The translations under genes and the position numbers were made by a program. DNA of 64,000 nucleotides from contig CAUZFZ010000006.1 in assembly GCA_963579025.1 (NCBI GenBank), positions 1-64,000 of the forward strand. Reading direction: 5' to 3'. The stretch is from CAUZFZ01 sp963579025 (GTDB lineage Bacteria; Planctomycetota; Planctomycetia; Planctomycetales; Planctomycetaceae). The notes under the pieces were generated by a model that had not been told where the DNA came from, made no database searches, and saw only the letters and a program-made list of their open reading frames with translations. This document shows positions 43,209-50,951 of the stretch, piece by piece (within the stretch, counting starts at the first letter, position 1; every line of letters begins with the position of its first letter).

Positions 43209-46112
43209 TCATGGCTCCAACTGGTCCAGTTGCGAAGCCAGGTCATCCAGCCGCTGCCGGGCTTCAGACTCGTTAGCATCGCGCGACTGACGCAGCACCT
43301 CGGCGATATCGCGCGTCACGGCATCGCGGGAGCGTTCGGCTTCGGCGAGTCGCTCTTCCATCACGGCACTGGTGGCATCAGTTCCCATGAGCCACTCGAT
43401 GATCTCGTCAACGGAAAACCCCATAATCTGCCGATCGAGATGCCGCACACCGCCTGGTTCAGACCGGTCGAGCGCGATGATCTCATTCTTGTCAAAACAA
43501 GAGAGCACCAACGGCGAGTGTGTTGTGACGATCCATTGCACCTTCGGCAGCGCCTTGCGCAACGCAGGCACGAGTGTTCGCTGCAGTGACGGATGCAGAT
43601 GAAGGTCGATCTCGTCGATCAACACGACGGCTTCAATGTCGGACGGTTTCGCCTTCTTTGCGACGTCCGGATTCTCTTCACACCATGCATGACAGAGGTC
43701 AGCCAGCCAGGCAACGCTGGAGCGGAACCCATCGGGAAGATCGATGGCGGTCACAGACTCGTTCTCAACTCGGAAACGCGGTGCTCCGACCCGAAGCTCG
43801 AAGCGCAGGTCATCCGGAAACAACTGCTTGAGTAAGCCTGAGAACAGTCCGAAGAACGGCTCGTTGGGGTTCACGAAGTCCAGTGCGGTCTTCGCACTGG
43901 CCACTCGTGCGTAGGGATCAAACAACGTCATTTGCCGACGAGCCGTAATACCCTCGTTTGAAGAACTCCGGTCCGGTCGGTCAGACAGATTCCGTGTGGC
44001 GCCGTAAGCCAGAACCAGCCACGGATGGCTGTGCTGTCCCGTGGTTCGTATGTCGTCTCCGTCAATCGTGAGACCCTGCCTGAAAACGTGCTTTTGACCA
44101 TCGCTGAAGGTCACTTCGACATCTGTCGGCTGCGGCGATCCTTCCGCCAGCCGCTGGGTCCGTGCGAGGATTCCGAGGCCAATGTCGATGGCGGTTGTCT
44201 TTCCGACGAGTGCCAGGCAGATGGCCTGCAGCACGGATGTTTTCCCAGAGCCATTGATCCCTGCGAGACACGTCCAGCAACCTTCGAGTGAAGATTCGCG
44301 ATTCAGGTCGAGTTCAAGGTGTTCGAAGCAACGGAAGTTGGACAGTTCAACTCGATGGCAGTTCAACCGCGGCGCCGGACTCGGTTCGATATCCCAATGA
44401 CTGATTGCGATACCAACATTGGGTGGTCGCAGCCGTCGACGTACCTCAGCTTCGACAGTTTCGTTGTCCCGCTGAAACTGCTCGACGTCGATTGACCAGC
44501 GTTCCAGCACATCGGCCATGAACGAGTCGCGCGTGCGGATCATGGCGAAAAGACGCAGGACGTCCTCCGCGGCTGCGAATCGGAATTCGGCGCGACGGGA
44601 CTTTGCGATCGTGCGCTCCGTCGTCACGAACTCGGCGGGCGCCCCGATGACTTCGGCCAGTTGTACACGTAACGATTCGACGAGCCGGTCGATCGCCAAC
44701 TTCCATCCCTGGCCGCGGTTGGCGCCCAGTGTCGGTATCGAAAACGTAACGATCACGCTGGCGTCGGGTCTCGCTGCCGTTGCCGAACGTCGTTCACGTG
44801 ATTCTTTCGCTTTGTGTTCCAAGGCTTCCGATGCATGGTGAAGGATGTCGATCCCTTCGCGTGTCCGGCCGGTGATGACAGTTACGAATCGGGCAAACGG
44901 GAGTGTCCACTCTTCGCCTGCGGTCCCTAAATGGTCACCTAAGACACTGACACCGAGGGAAAACTGTCGGTACTCGCCAAACTCGGCTGGGACATTCTTT
45001 AGGCCCATGTACTGTCGCAACGTCTCAATGGTCGCCAACACACACTGGGCGGCTCGTTCGCGCAGCAAATCAGCAGACTCAAGCGTGGCCGGATCGGACC
45101 ACGGAGCGGCCTCGCCAACACAAGCAATCACACTGCGGACGTGTTGTGGTAGTGCTTGCTCCAACGTGTCCGACCAGGATCGCGATGAATCGTGCTGCCA
45201 CACATCCAGCCAGACGCGTAGTCCAAGTGATTGCAGGGCCTCGGACAGCCACAACGCGTGCGCTCGGTCTGGTTCTCCGTAGAGAACGGCGACGTCAAAA
45301 CGTCCGGCTCGTTTCTTGCCCTGGATCGCTGACACGGCGAGCTGGCGGTGCATGGCGGCTCGGGCATCGGCGTCGATGTGGCCGATCGTCTCTCGGTGCA
45401 GGTCTTCGTCGGTCAGAAGCAAGTCGTATAAGGGCGACCGTGTGTCGCAGTCGGAACAGGTAATTTCGTCGTCGCCGCGGTGCAGGCGGCGGTCGACGAC
45501 CTCGTCGTCGAACAGGTAGCCGCAGGCGGGGCAGTGGTAGGCTCGCTTGCGCACGATGCTGCCGGGCAGGGCCTTGCGCTGCAGGTGCGTGTAGACGTAC
45601 TGCAGAAACATCTGCTGCACGCTGTCCGGTGCGTTGTCCTCGAAGAACACCGACATGCGGCCGCGGCCGTCGCCCTGGTCTTCGAACAGGATCAGACAGC
45701 GGCCGCCGTCGGTCGCCTCGTACCGCGCGGCGTTGCGGTAGAAGTCCCGGTCGCGAAAACCCGTGTGGTGAGCCAGTCGCACGACCAGCGTCGCGAACAC
45801 GCTCTCCATCGCGCCCGAGAAGTCGTACCGGATGCCGTACGACGTCGTGCCCGGGAACGGAGCTTCCCGCTGGTACTGCGAGGGGAACACCAGAAAGTCG
45901 ACGCCGTCGATGCGTTCGCGGAGTGCGATCTCGCGCTCCAGAAACCGTTCCACCACGCCGACCAGCACTTTGCGTTCGGCACCCTTATCGTCGAGACGTT
46001 CGTCGGACTCCAGCGGGAACTGACCGGTCAGAAGGTCGGCTTCGAACAGATGCCCGAATCCGTCCGGTTCGTCCCGCGCGGCGTTGACGATGGACGAGCC
46101 GTACGCATCGAT
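43209..46112 (-). CDS. C-terminal two thirds of WD40-GTPase-TIR protein: COR-like, zinc ribbon, TIR-like, SMC/OLD-type ATPase
   Basis: This frame is open from 46334, but the family-like sequence begins at RIDAYGSSIVNAARDEPDG near 46115-46112, continuing the gene at 45985-48093 after an apparent 1-nt shift. In order: a COR/winged-helix-like region, zinc ribbon CPACGYLFDDEVV...CSDC, a TIR-like domain (FDVAVLYGEPDRAHALWLSE; LGLRVWLDVWQHDSSRSWSD; SVIACVGEAAPWSD), an unassigned domain of about 150 residues, then an SMC/OLD-like ATPase: RVELSNFRCFEHLELDL, Walker A AGINGSGKTS, Walker B VVLIDEIDLHLHP, VTTHSP and a coiled-coil C-terminus. The ATPase type matches PtuA partners of HNH nucleases, and the HNH gene overlaps by 4 nt. 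Confidence 0.75.
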   Translation of the reverse strand: MDAYGSSIVNAARDEPDGFGHLFEADLLTGQFPLESDERLDDKGAERKVLVGVVERFLEREIALRERIDGVDFLVFPSQYQREAPFPGTTSYGIRYDFSGAMESVFATLVVRLAHHTGFRDRDFYRNAARYEATDGGRCLILFEDQGDGRGRMSVFFEDNAPDSVQQMFLQYVYTHLQRKALPGSIVRKRAYHCPACGYLFDDEVVDRRLHRGDDEITCSDCDTRSPLYDLLLTDEDLHRETIGHIDADARAAMHRQLAVSAIQGKKRAGRFDVAVLYGEPDRAHALWLSEALQSLGLRVWLDVWQHDSSRSWSDTLEQALPQHVRSVIACVGEAAPWSDPATLESADLLRERAAQCVLATIETLRQYMGLKNVPAEFGEYRQFSLGVSVLGDHLGTAGEEWTLPFARFVTVITGRTREGIDILHHASEALEHKAKESRERRSATAARPDASVIVTFSIPTLGANRGQGWKLAIDRLVESLRVQLAEVIGAPAEFVTTERTIAKSRRAEFRFAAAEDVLRLFAMIRTRDSFMADVLERWSIDVEQFQRDNETVEAEVRRRLRPPNVGIAISHWDIEPSPAPRLNCHRVELSNFRCFEHLELDLNRESSLEGCWTCLAGINGSGKTSVLQAICLALVGKTTAIDIGLGILARTQRLAEGSPQPTDVEVTFSDGQKHVFRQGLTIDGDDIRTTGQHSHPWLVLAYGATRNLSDRPDRSSSNEGITARRQMTLFDPYARVASAKTALDFVNPNEPFFGLFSGLLKQLFPDDLRFELRVGAPRFRVENESVTAIDLPDGFRSSVAWLADLCHAWCEENPDVAKKAKPSDIEAVVLIDEIDLHLHPSLQRTLVPALRKALPKVQWIVTTHSPLVLSCFDKNEIIALDRSEPGGVRHLDRQIMGFSVDEIIEWLMGTDATSAVMEERLAEAERSRDAVTRDIAEVLRQSRDANESEARQRLDDLASQLDQLEP

Positions 46113-48093
46113 ACGGGTCGAGCAGCACGTCGACGTCCTGCCCCGGAGCCTCGTGGTCCGCGCCATAGTCGAGCAGTTCGACCGCATCCGCCTGATGCAG
46201 CCGCCGCAGACACGACGCGAATTCCTCGGCGGAGACGTCCGTGTCCCGGGTGGCTGGGGTCGAACGCAGTGAGCCCCCAGCTTGTTCCGAACTGGGGGTT
46301 CGCTGCGCTCGACCGCCAGCCACCCCGTCCGCAACGCAAAACGCCTCCCACATGCCGTGGACGCTCAGCAGCCGCTGCCGGTCATCCAACTCTTTGACAA
46401 ACATCCGAATGTCCGTCAGCAGGCGGCTGGACGAGATGATCGGCAGTTTCGTCCAGTCGATGGCGGCGAAGACGGCAGCTTTCAGTTCGTCGCAGCCTTC
46501 TCCGGTGAGGGCGCTGGTGCGGTAGAAGCCGTCAAACTTGTGTTGCTGGCAGAACTCGTCGATCCGCTGCCGACTGACGCCGACCCCGCCGCGGTCAACG
46601 CGGGCGGCCACGAGAAATCTCTTCAGCCCGGTGCCGGAGCGGGACTGGTCGAGTGCTTTGGCCCAGAACCGTGCGGCGCTGAACGGATCGGTTTCACTCC
46701 GCGCGTCGAACATCACCAGAGCCACCGCCGCATCGTCCAGTGACAATTGATTGACGAGCCGGTATCCGGGCTGTCCGGCGAGGTCCCACAACAGTGTCTC
46801 ATGGTCAATCTGCCGGTCCGGTGCGACGAGATCGTCCACGCGTTCCATCTGCAGTGTCTCGACGACGCGGGCATGCGTGGAGATCGTGGGCTGAAACTCA
46901 CTGCGGACAAGCCGCTCGCGCATCCCGGATTTCCCAACCCCGGTATCGCCGACGAGCACGACTTTGGCATTGGCATACCGCACGCTGTCCGCAACGGGGG
47001 CAGCCCCGAGCATCCGGTCGAGGTCTAGCTTCCAGACGAGGACTGAGCGTCCGTCGTCAGCCCGGGCGGCCAGCATGGGTCGAGCTGGGTGAAACTCCAG
47101 TGACTGATAGTTTGCACGCTTGATATCGCGCAATGTTGCTAGCAGTTCGAACGTATCAAGCCGCCAAATCCGAACGGTGTTGTCTCCGTCGCCCCCATGT
47201 GATGCTACCACTCGGCCGGTTGCATCCACCGTGGCGGAATACACTCTTCCTGCGTGCCCTTCGAGTACTGCCTCCTGTTCACCCGTTTCGGAATTCCATA
47301 CGCGCACTGTGCTGTCACCGGATGAAGATACAACTCGGCAGCCGTCCGGCGCCCAGGCGATACCGTTCACCCAAGCGTCGTGTCCCAAGAGCCGCCGAAC
47401 GAGCTGGCCAGTTTCTGCTTCCCACGTGGCACTCGCACTATCTCCTGAGGCCGAGGCAATCTGTCGTCCATCCGCCGACCAGCTTACTTGGAAAACGCGG
47501 CTTTCGTGTCCATCGAGTTCAGTGACGACGGCGCCTGTGGTTGGATCAACTACTCGCACGACGTTTGAAACCCCAGCAATGGCGAGCGTCGTACGTCTGG
47601 GTGACGTCGGGGAAACATCAGCCGACTCACCAGCTTTGTGTTGGGGCGACCACGTCAGTCCGTAGACTCCGTCCATCTCCGCATCCAAACCGTGCATGGA
47701 CTCCGTCCGGTCCCATTCCTTCACACGGCCCTCAAGGGACTCAACATCAAGCACAGCAATCCGCCTTGAGTTGCCCCCCACGGCCAATCGTCGACCGTCG
47801 GCTGTCCAAGCCAAAGCATTCACGTAGCCACCGATGGCGTCGACTTCCTGGCCAAGTTTTCCAGTTTTTAGATTACAGAATCGGACAGCCCCGTCGTGGG
47901 ATCCGACCGCCAGGGTCCGCCCGTCCGGTGACCAAGAGAGGCACTTGGCGTCCTTATGGAACGTGAACGTCCGTAGGAGCGTAATGCCATCCGGAATTCG
48001 GTCGCTGGCACTGCTGCTTGGCTCGTCTCCACCAGCAGCGGTCGTTGTAACGTGATCCGGCTTTGCCTTCCGCCGGGTCTTTTTCTTCGCCAT
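45985..48093 (-). CDS. N-terminal part of WD40 - Ras/Roc-like GTPase protein (frameshifted into next frame)
   Basis: Family-like sequence covers codons 1-659 (to about 46115); the remainder to 45985 is out of frame. A Lys-rich start and linker precede about seven WD40 repeats (40-360: CLSWSPDGRTLAVGSHDGAVRF, GHDAWVNGIAWAPDGCRVVSSS). A small-GTPase domain follows at 376-550: G1 GDTGVGKS (382-389), G3 DLAGQPGYR (437-445), G4-like AARVDRGG (496-503) and G5 TSALTG. A winged-helix/COR-like part (560-650) contains an in-frame palindromic insert (593-616). Deleting one C from CCC at 46114-46116 gives LLDRIDAYGSS and joins the following frame into about 1627 residues. Likely a ligand-sensing signalling switch. 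Confidence 0.75.
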   Translation of the reverse strand: MAKKKTRRKAKPDHVTTTAAGGDEPSSSASDRIPDGITLLRTFTFHKDAKCLSWSPDGRTLAVGSHDGAVRFCNLKTGKLGQEVDAIGGYVNALAWTADGRRLAVGGNSRRIAVLDVESLEGRVKEWDRTESMHGLDAEMDGVYGLTWSPQHKAGESADVSPTSPRRTTLAIAGVSNVVRVVDPTTGAVVTELDGHESRVFQVSWSADGRQIASASGDSASATWEAETGQLVRRLLGHDAWVNGIAWAPDGCRVVSSSGDSTVRVWNSETGEQEAVLEGHAGRVYSATVDATGRVVASHGGDGDNTVRIWRLDTFELLATLRDIKRANYQSLEFHPARPMLAARADDGRSVLVWKLDLDRMLGAAPVADSVRYANAKVVLVGDTGVGKSGMRERLVRSEFQPTISTHARVVETLQMERVDDLVAPDRQIDHETLLWDLAGQPGYRLVNQLSLDDAAVALVMFDARSETDPFSAARFWAKALDQSRSGTGLKRFLVAARVDRGGVGVSRQRIDEFCQQHKFDGFYRTSALTGEGCDELKAAVFAAIDWTKLPIISSSRLLTDIRMFVKELDDRQRLLSVHGMWEAFCVADGVAGGRAQRTPSSEQAGGSLRSTPATRDTDVSAEEFASCLRRLHQADAVELLDYGADHEAPGQDVDVLLDPYRCVRLVHRQRRAGRTGRIRASVRSRPSDRSVPAGVRRTSRR
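46249..46324. repeat. 76-bp palindromic element inside the coding sequence
   Basis: The arm 46249-46280 (GGTGGCTGGGGTCGAACGCA and on to CCCCCAG) and the arm 46292-46324 are near-perfect inverted repeats (one extra base, three mismatches) around an 11-nt loop. It keeps the frame and adds about 25 residues (RAQRTPSSEQAGGSLRSTPA) between the GTPase and COR-like parts. The translation of the other frame (VERSEPP) is one I recall as common in planctomycete genomes, so this looks like a dispersed palindromic repeat of the REP/RPE kind. Confidence 0.8.
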
Positions 48094-48507
48094 GACGTTT
48101 CCTTACCGCACCACGGACACGTCCCGTGAACAGGGGAATGCGATTCTGGCCTTGCGTGTCGCAAGCGGGCCGTGTTGTGTTTCGGTGTGCGGACGCGAAG
48201 AGAATTTGAGCTTGGTTGTTGTGTAGACTACGAAAAACCACACACATTCTGAACAGTCTGCGCGTCACGCGAAACAACCGGGACAGGCACGACAGGCCTG
48301 AATGCTGAAAGAATTGCGCAACGCCGTTGAAGGTGTTGCGTCAAATCGCACACCAACCACCCGCCACGACAGCTCGGCAACTCTGTCCAGGTCGCTGCGG
48401 GTTCCACAAGTGTGCTACAACCATCCGGCGCTTTACGAGATCGTCGTTTCCCCACCGTTCGACTTTCCGCCCTCGCCCCCACTGCCGCCATTGATCCGAC
48501 ATTCCGA
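48094..48507. promoter_or_regulatory. Divergent intergenic region, WD40 system / DUF1592 cluster
   Basis: This 414-bp region lies between the minus-strand WD40-GTPase gene and the plus-strand cytochrome-like gene. It is open in some frames but without convincing coding composition. Both promoters should be here; no motif could be assigned. Confidence 0.35.
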
Positions 48508-50949
48508 ATGAGCCGACTTATGCTCAAAAGCCTCTTCATCCGCTGCTCACCGTTGTTTTCTGCATCAGTCGTTGCGCTGGTCCTGTCCCAACCAACGATC
48601 GCGGACGACGCAAAGCCCGCCACCGAATCGGCGGGCGAGTTTGGCGCCCAGACGTCAGCATTCCTCACGAAGTACTGCGTCTCGTGCCATGGTGCTGACA
48701 CTGAGGAAGCAGGCTTGAGATTCGACGAAGTGAAATTCAACCTGCAGAATCCGGTCGTATCGAAGGCTTGGAAACGAATCTTCGAACAGGTGCTGTTTTC
48801 GGAGATGCCGCCCGACGAGAGCGACGAGCAGCCGGACAGTGCCGAGCGCTCACAGTTTGTGAAACAGGTCGAAGCCGAGTTGACTCGTTTCGGTCGCGGG
48901 CTGAATCTCGACGACAAAATGATGCTGCCCGAATACGGCAACTTCGTTGATCACGAGCTGATCTTCAGCGGCGAGATTCAGGACAAGCCTTACACGCCTG
49001 CTCGTCTATGGCGCCAGCGACCGGATATTTATCGACGCATCTGGGGCAGGCACTACGGTCGGAAGCACTGGTTCTCGGTCAAGATCGGCGGCACGGAACG
49101 GAAGGGCGATCTGTACACAGTCCGGCGAGGGGCACAGAAAGGAAAGACGATTTCAGGTCGCTACTTCGCCGACGAACGATTCGCCAATCCGTTCTACGAA
49201 TACGTGCATCACGCGTCCGGTTTTACGGACTACGCGACGATCGTTGCAGATCAGTCTTCGCTGGAAGCACTGCTCATCAATGCCGAGACAATGTCTGAAA
49301 TCCTGACGCTCGGAACGAAGGTGACCATCGTCACGGAAGTGAAGAGCAAGGACAGCCGCCACGGAAACAACCATGGCGGTTTTGTCGGCGGTGTCGAGAC
49401 GATAAGTCTCGAACGACGAGGACGGATCCCCGTGGCGTTCAAGCGAGTCATGGAAACGGAAGGCTCCGTCAGCCCGGGCGATTTTCGCGAGGCCCTGCGG
49501 ATTGCGTTCAATCTCTTCCTTCGCCGCGAACCGACGCAGGCAGACGTCGAGCATTACTGGCAGAACGTGTTTCTGAAGAACGCTGAGCTGGGAAACACGA
49601 TGGCTCTCCAGGCGGTGCTGATCTATGTCACGATCTCGCCAGAGTTCGTCTATCGCATGGAGATGGGACTCGGCGAAGTCGATGAGCACGGTCGACGAAT
49701 GCTCTCGCCTCATGAACTCGTCTACGCCGTCCAGTACGCATTCCAGAACGCGCCGGCATTTGGAGTCGACGAATTCGAAAGCGGAGAGGCTTACCAGAAA
49801 AACAGCGAGCCGCTGATTCGGAAGGCGATGACCGAACAGAATGGCGCGAGCTACGCCCGGAACGGCTGGCTGGCTGAGCAAATGAAAGCGGGCGGCCTGG
49901 CGACTCGCGAGGACGTTGAAAAAGCCGTGCGACAGTTTCTGGGTGGTCGCCCCGGGAACCTGAATCCAAATCACAACAGTCCGATCTCGTCGACAAAGAA
50001 CCCCCGCATCCTGCAGTTCTTTCGCGAGTTCTTCGGTTACCACAAAGCGAAGACCGTCTTCAAAGACGTCGACAAGTTCGCCAAAGAGAAGGAATTCGCG
50101 CACTTCCACAACCACACTGCCGTGCGTCTGATGTACGACACGGATGCGTTGGTCCTGCACATTCTCGAAGAAGACAAGGACGTGCTGAAGGAACTGCTGA
50201 CGACGAACAAAGTGTTCGTCTCGTACTGGGACGGCTCGAACAAGGAGGACCAGATCAAGCGAGTCGGTAACCGCGAGAAGTATGCCGCGAACCATGACTC
50301 GCAGAGCTACAACCTCGACCCATTCGAAAACGAGCATCCACGCAACGCACCGATTGAAGTCTCCACGGATGAACGTTGCGGCATTCTGACTCAGCCCAGC
50401 TGGCTGGTTGCTCACAGCGGCAACTTTGACAACGACCCCGTCCGCCGCGGCAAGTGGATCCGTGAGAAGCTGCTTGCCGGTTACATCATGGATGTCCCGA
50501 TCACGGTTGATGCCCAGATTCCCGATGACGAAACAAAGACGCTGCGGGAACGCTTCAGTCTCGTTCACGAAGAATCGTGCTGGCGATGTCACAGGAAAAT
50601 GAACCCGCTCGGCATGCCGTTCGAGGCCTTTAATCACGTAGGCCGGTTCCGCACGCACGAGAAAGGCAAGCCCGCCAACACAAGTGGAGGAATCGCCTAC
50701 AGCGACGTCGAGGGTCTCGACGGTGATGCGGCGAATGTGCGCGAGATGATGGAGCGACTGGCGGAATCACCGCGAGTGCGACAGTCCTTCATCCGACACA
50801 TCTTCCGTTACTGGATGGGCCGGAACGAATTGCTGAGCGATTCGGAAACGCTGATCGCGATGGACGACGCCTACGTTAAGAACGGCGGCAGCTTCAAAGA
50901 GGCCCTCGTATCCCTGCTGACCTCAGACTCATTCCTGTATCGCAAATAA
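48508..50949 (+). CDS. Secreted c-type-cytochrome/DUF1592-DUF1588-DUF1585 protein
   Basis: An 813-residue protein from the ATG at 48508 (MSRLMLKSLFIRCSPLFSAS begins a signal peptide ending near TIADD). A c-type haem motif (CVSCHG) lies near 56-61. The DUF1592-type segment (LRIAFNLFLRREPTQADVEHY; VTISPEFVYRMEMG), DUF1588 (RCGILTQPSWLVAHS; SCWRCHRKMNPLG, a second CxxCH) and DUF1585 (VRQSFIRHIFRYWMGRNE; LTSDSFLYRK) follow in order. These planctomycete proteins are periplasmic, likely redox-active, with no proven reaction. The LRR gene starts 2 bp after its stop, so they are co-transcribed. Confidence 0.85.
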   Translation: MSRLMLKSLFIRCSPLFSASVVALVLSQPTIADDAKPATESAGEFGAQTSAFLTKYCVSCHGADTEEAGLRFDEVKFNLQNPVVSKAWKRIFEQVLFSEMPPDESDEQPDSAERSQFVKQVEAELTRFGRGLNLDDKMMLPEYGNFVDHELIFSGEIQDKPYTPARLWRQRPDIYRRIWGRHYGRKHWFSVKIGGTERKGDLYTVRRGAQKGKTISGRYFADERFANPFYEYVHHASGFTDYATIVADQSSLEALLINAETMSEILTLGTKVTIVTEVKSKDSRHGNNHGGFVGGVETISLERRGRIPVAFKRVMETEGSVSPGDFREALRIAFNLFLRREPTQADVEHYWQNVFLKNAELGNTMALQAVLIYVTISPEFVYRMEMGLGEVDEHGRRMLSPHELVYAVQYAFQNAPAFGVDEFESGEAYQKNSEPLIRKAMTEQNGASYARNGWLAEQMKAGGLATREDVEKAVRQFLGGRPGNLNPNHNSPISSTKNPRILQFFREFFGYHKAKTVFKDVDKFAKEKEFAHFHNHTAVRLMYDTDALVLHILEEDKDVLKELLTTNKVFVSYWDGSNKEDQIKRVGNREKYAANHDSQSYNLDPFENEHPRNAPIEVSTDERCGILTQPSWLVAHSGNFDNDPVRRGKWIREKLLAGYIMDVPITVDAQIPDDETKTLRERFSLVHEESCWRCHRKMNPLGMPFEAFNHVGRFRTHEKGKPANTSGGIAYSDVEGLDGDAANVREMMERLAESPRVRQSFIRHIFRYWMGRNELLSDSETLIAMDDAYVKNGGSFKEALVSLLTSDSFLYRK

Positions 50950-50951
50950 CA

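Larger units (their letters stand above)
40704..43212 (-). pseudogene. PtuB/TIGR02646-type HNH endonuclease gene interrupted by an insertion sequence
   Basis: The 5' part (43212 to 42800) encodes an HNH nuclease: HVCAYCGRALP, then DVEHFRPKGKV, GYWWLAYEFSNYLLSCSACN and KRDRFPL, the pattern of PtuB and retron-associated HNH proteins. The insertion sequence (41292-42799) interrupts it near codon 138. The 3' part (41283 to 40704) continues in register: removing the element and one target copy reads TRGRLWGEARVLLHPIRDS without a stop and ends at 40704, giving 330 residues. The ATG overlaps the stop of the ATPase gene by 4 nt. The intact enzyme would be the nuclease effector paired with that ATPase. 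Confidence 0.88.

Noticed and set aside
41320..43212. A single 630-residue HNH-transposase fusion gene
   Set aside because: The IS ends, target duplication and restored HNH frame show that the fusion is created by insertion, not an evolved protein.
43209..43212. Canonical Septu system
   Set aside because: The ATPase and HNH fit, but the ATPase is fused to a very large sensor and is not a standalone PtuA, so a plain Septu call would hide the main feature.
45480..46397. A 305-codon plus-strand frame opposite the WD40-GTPase/ATPase gene
   Set aside because: Shadow frame; no domain and biased composition.
40704..48093. Retron with PtuAB effector
   Set aside because: No reverse transcriptase gene or msr-msd-like region is nearby; the sensor part is WD40-GTPase-TIR instead.
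49153..50658. A 501-codon minus-strand frame opposite the DUF1592-type gene
   Set aside because: Shadow of a well-supported gene.
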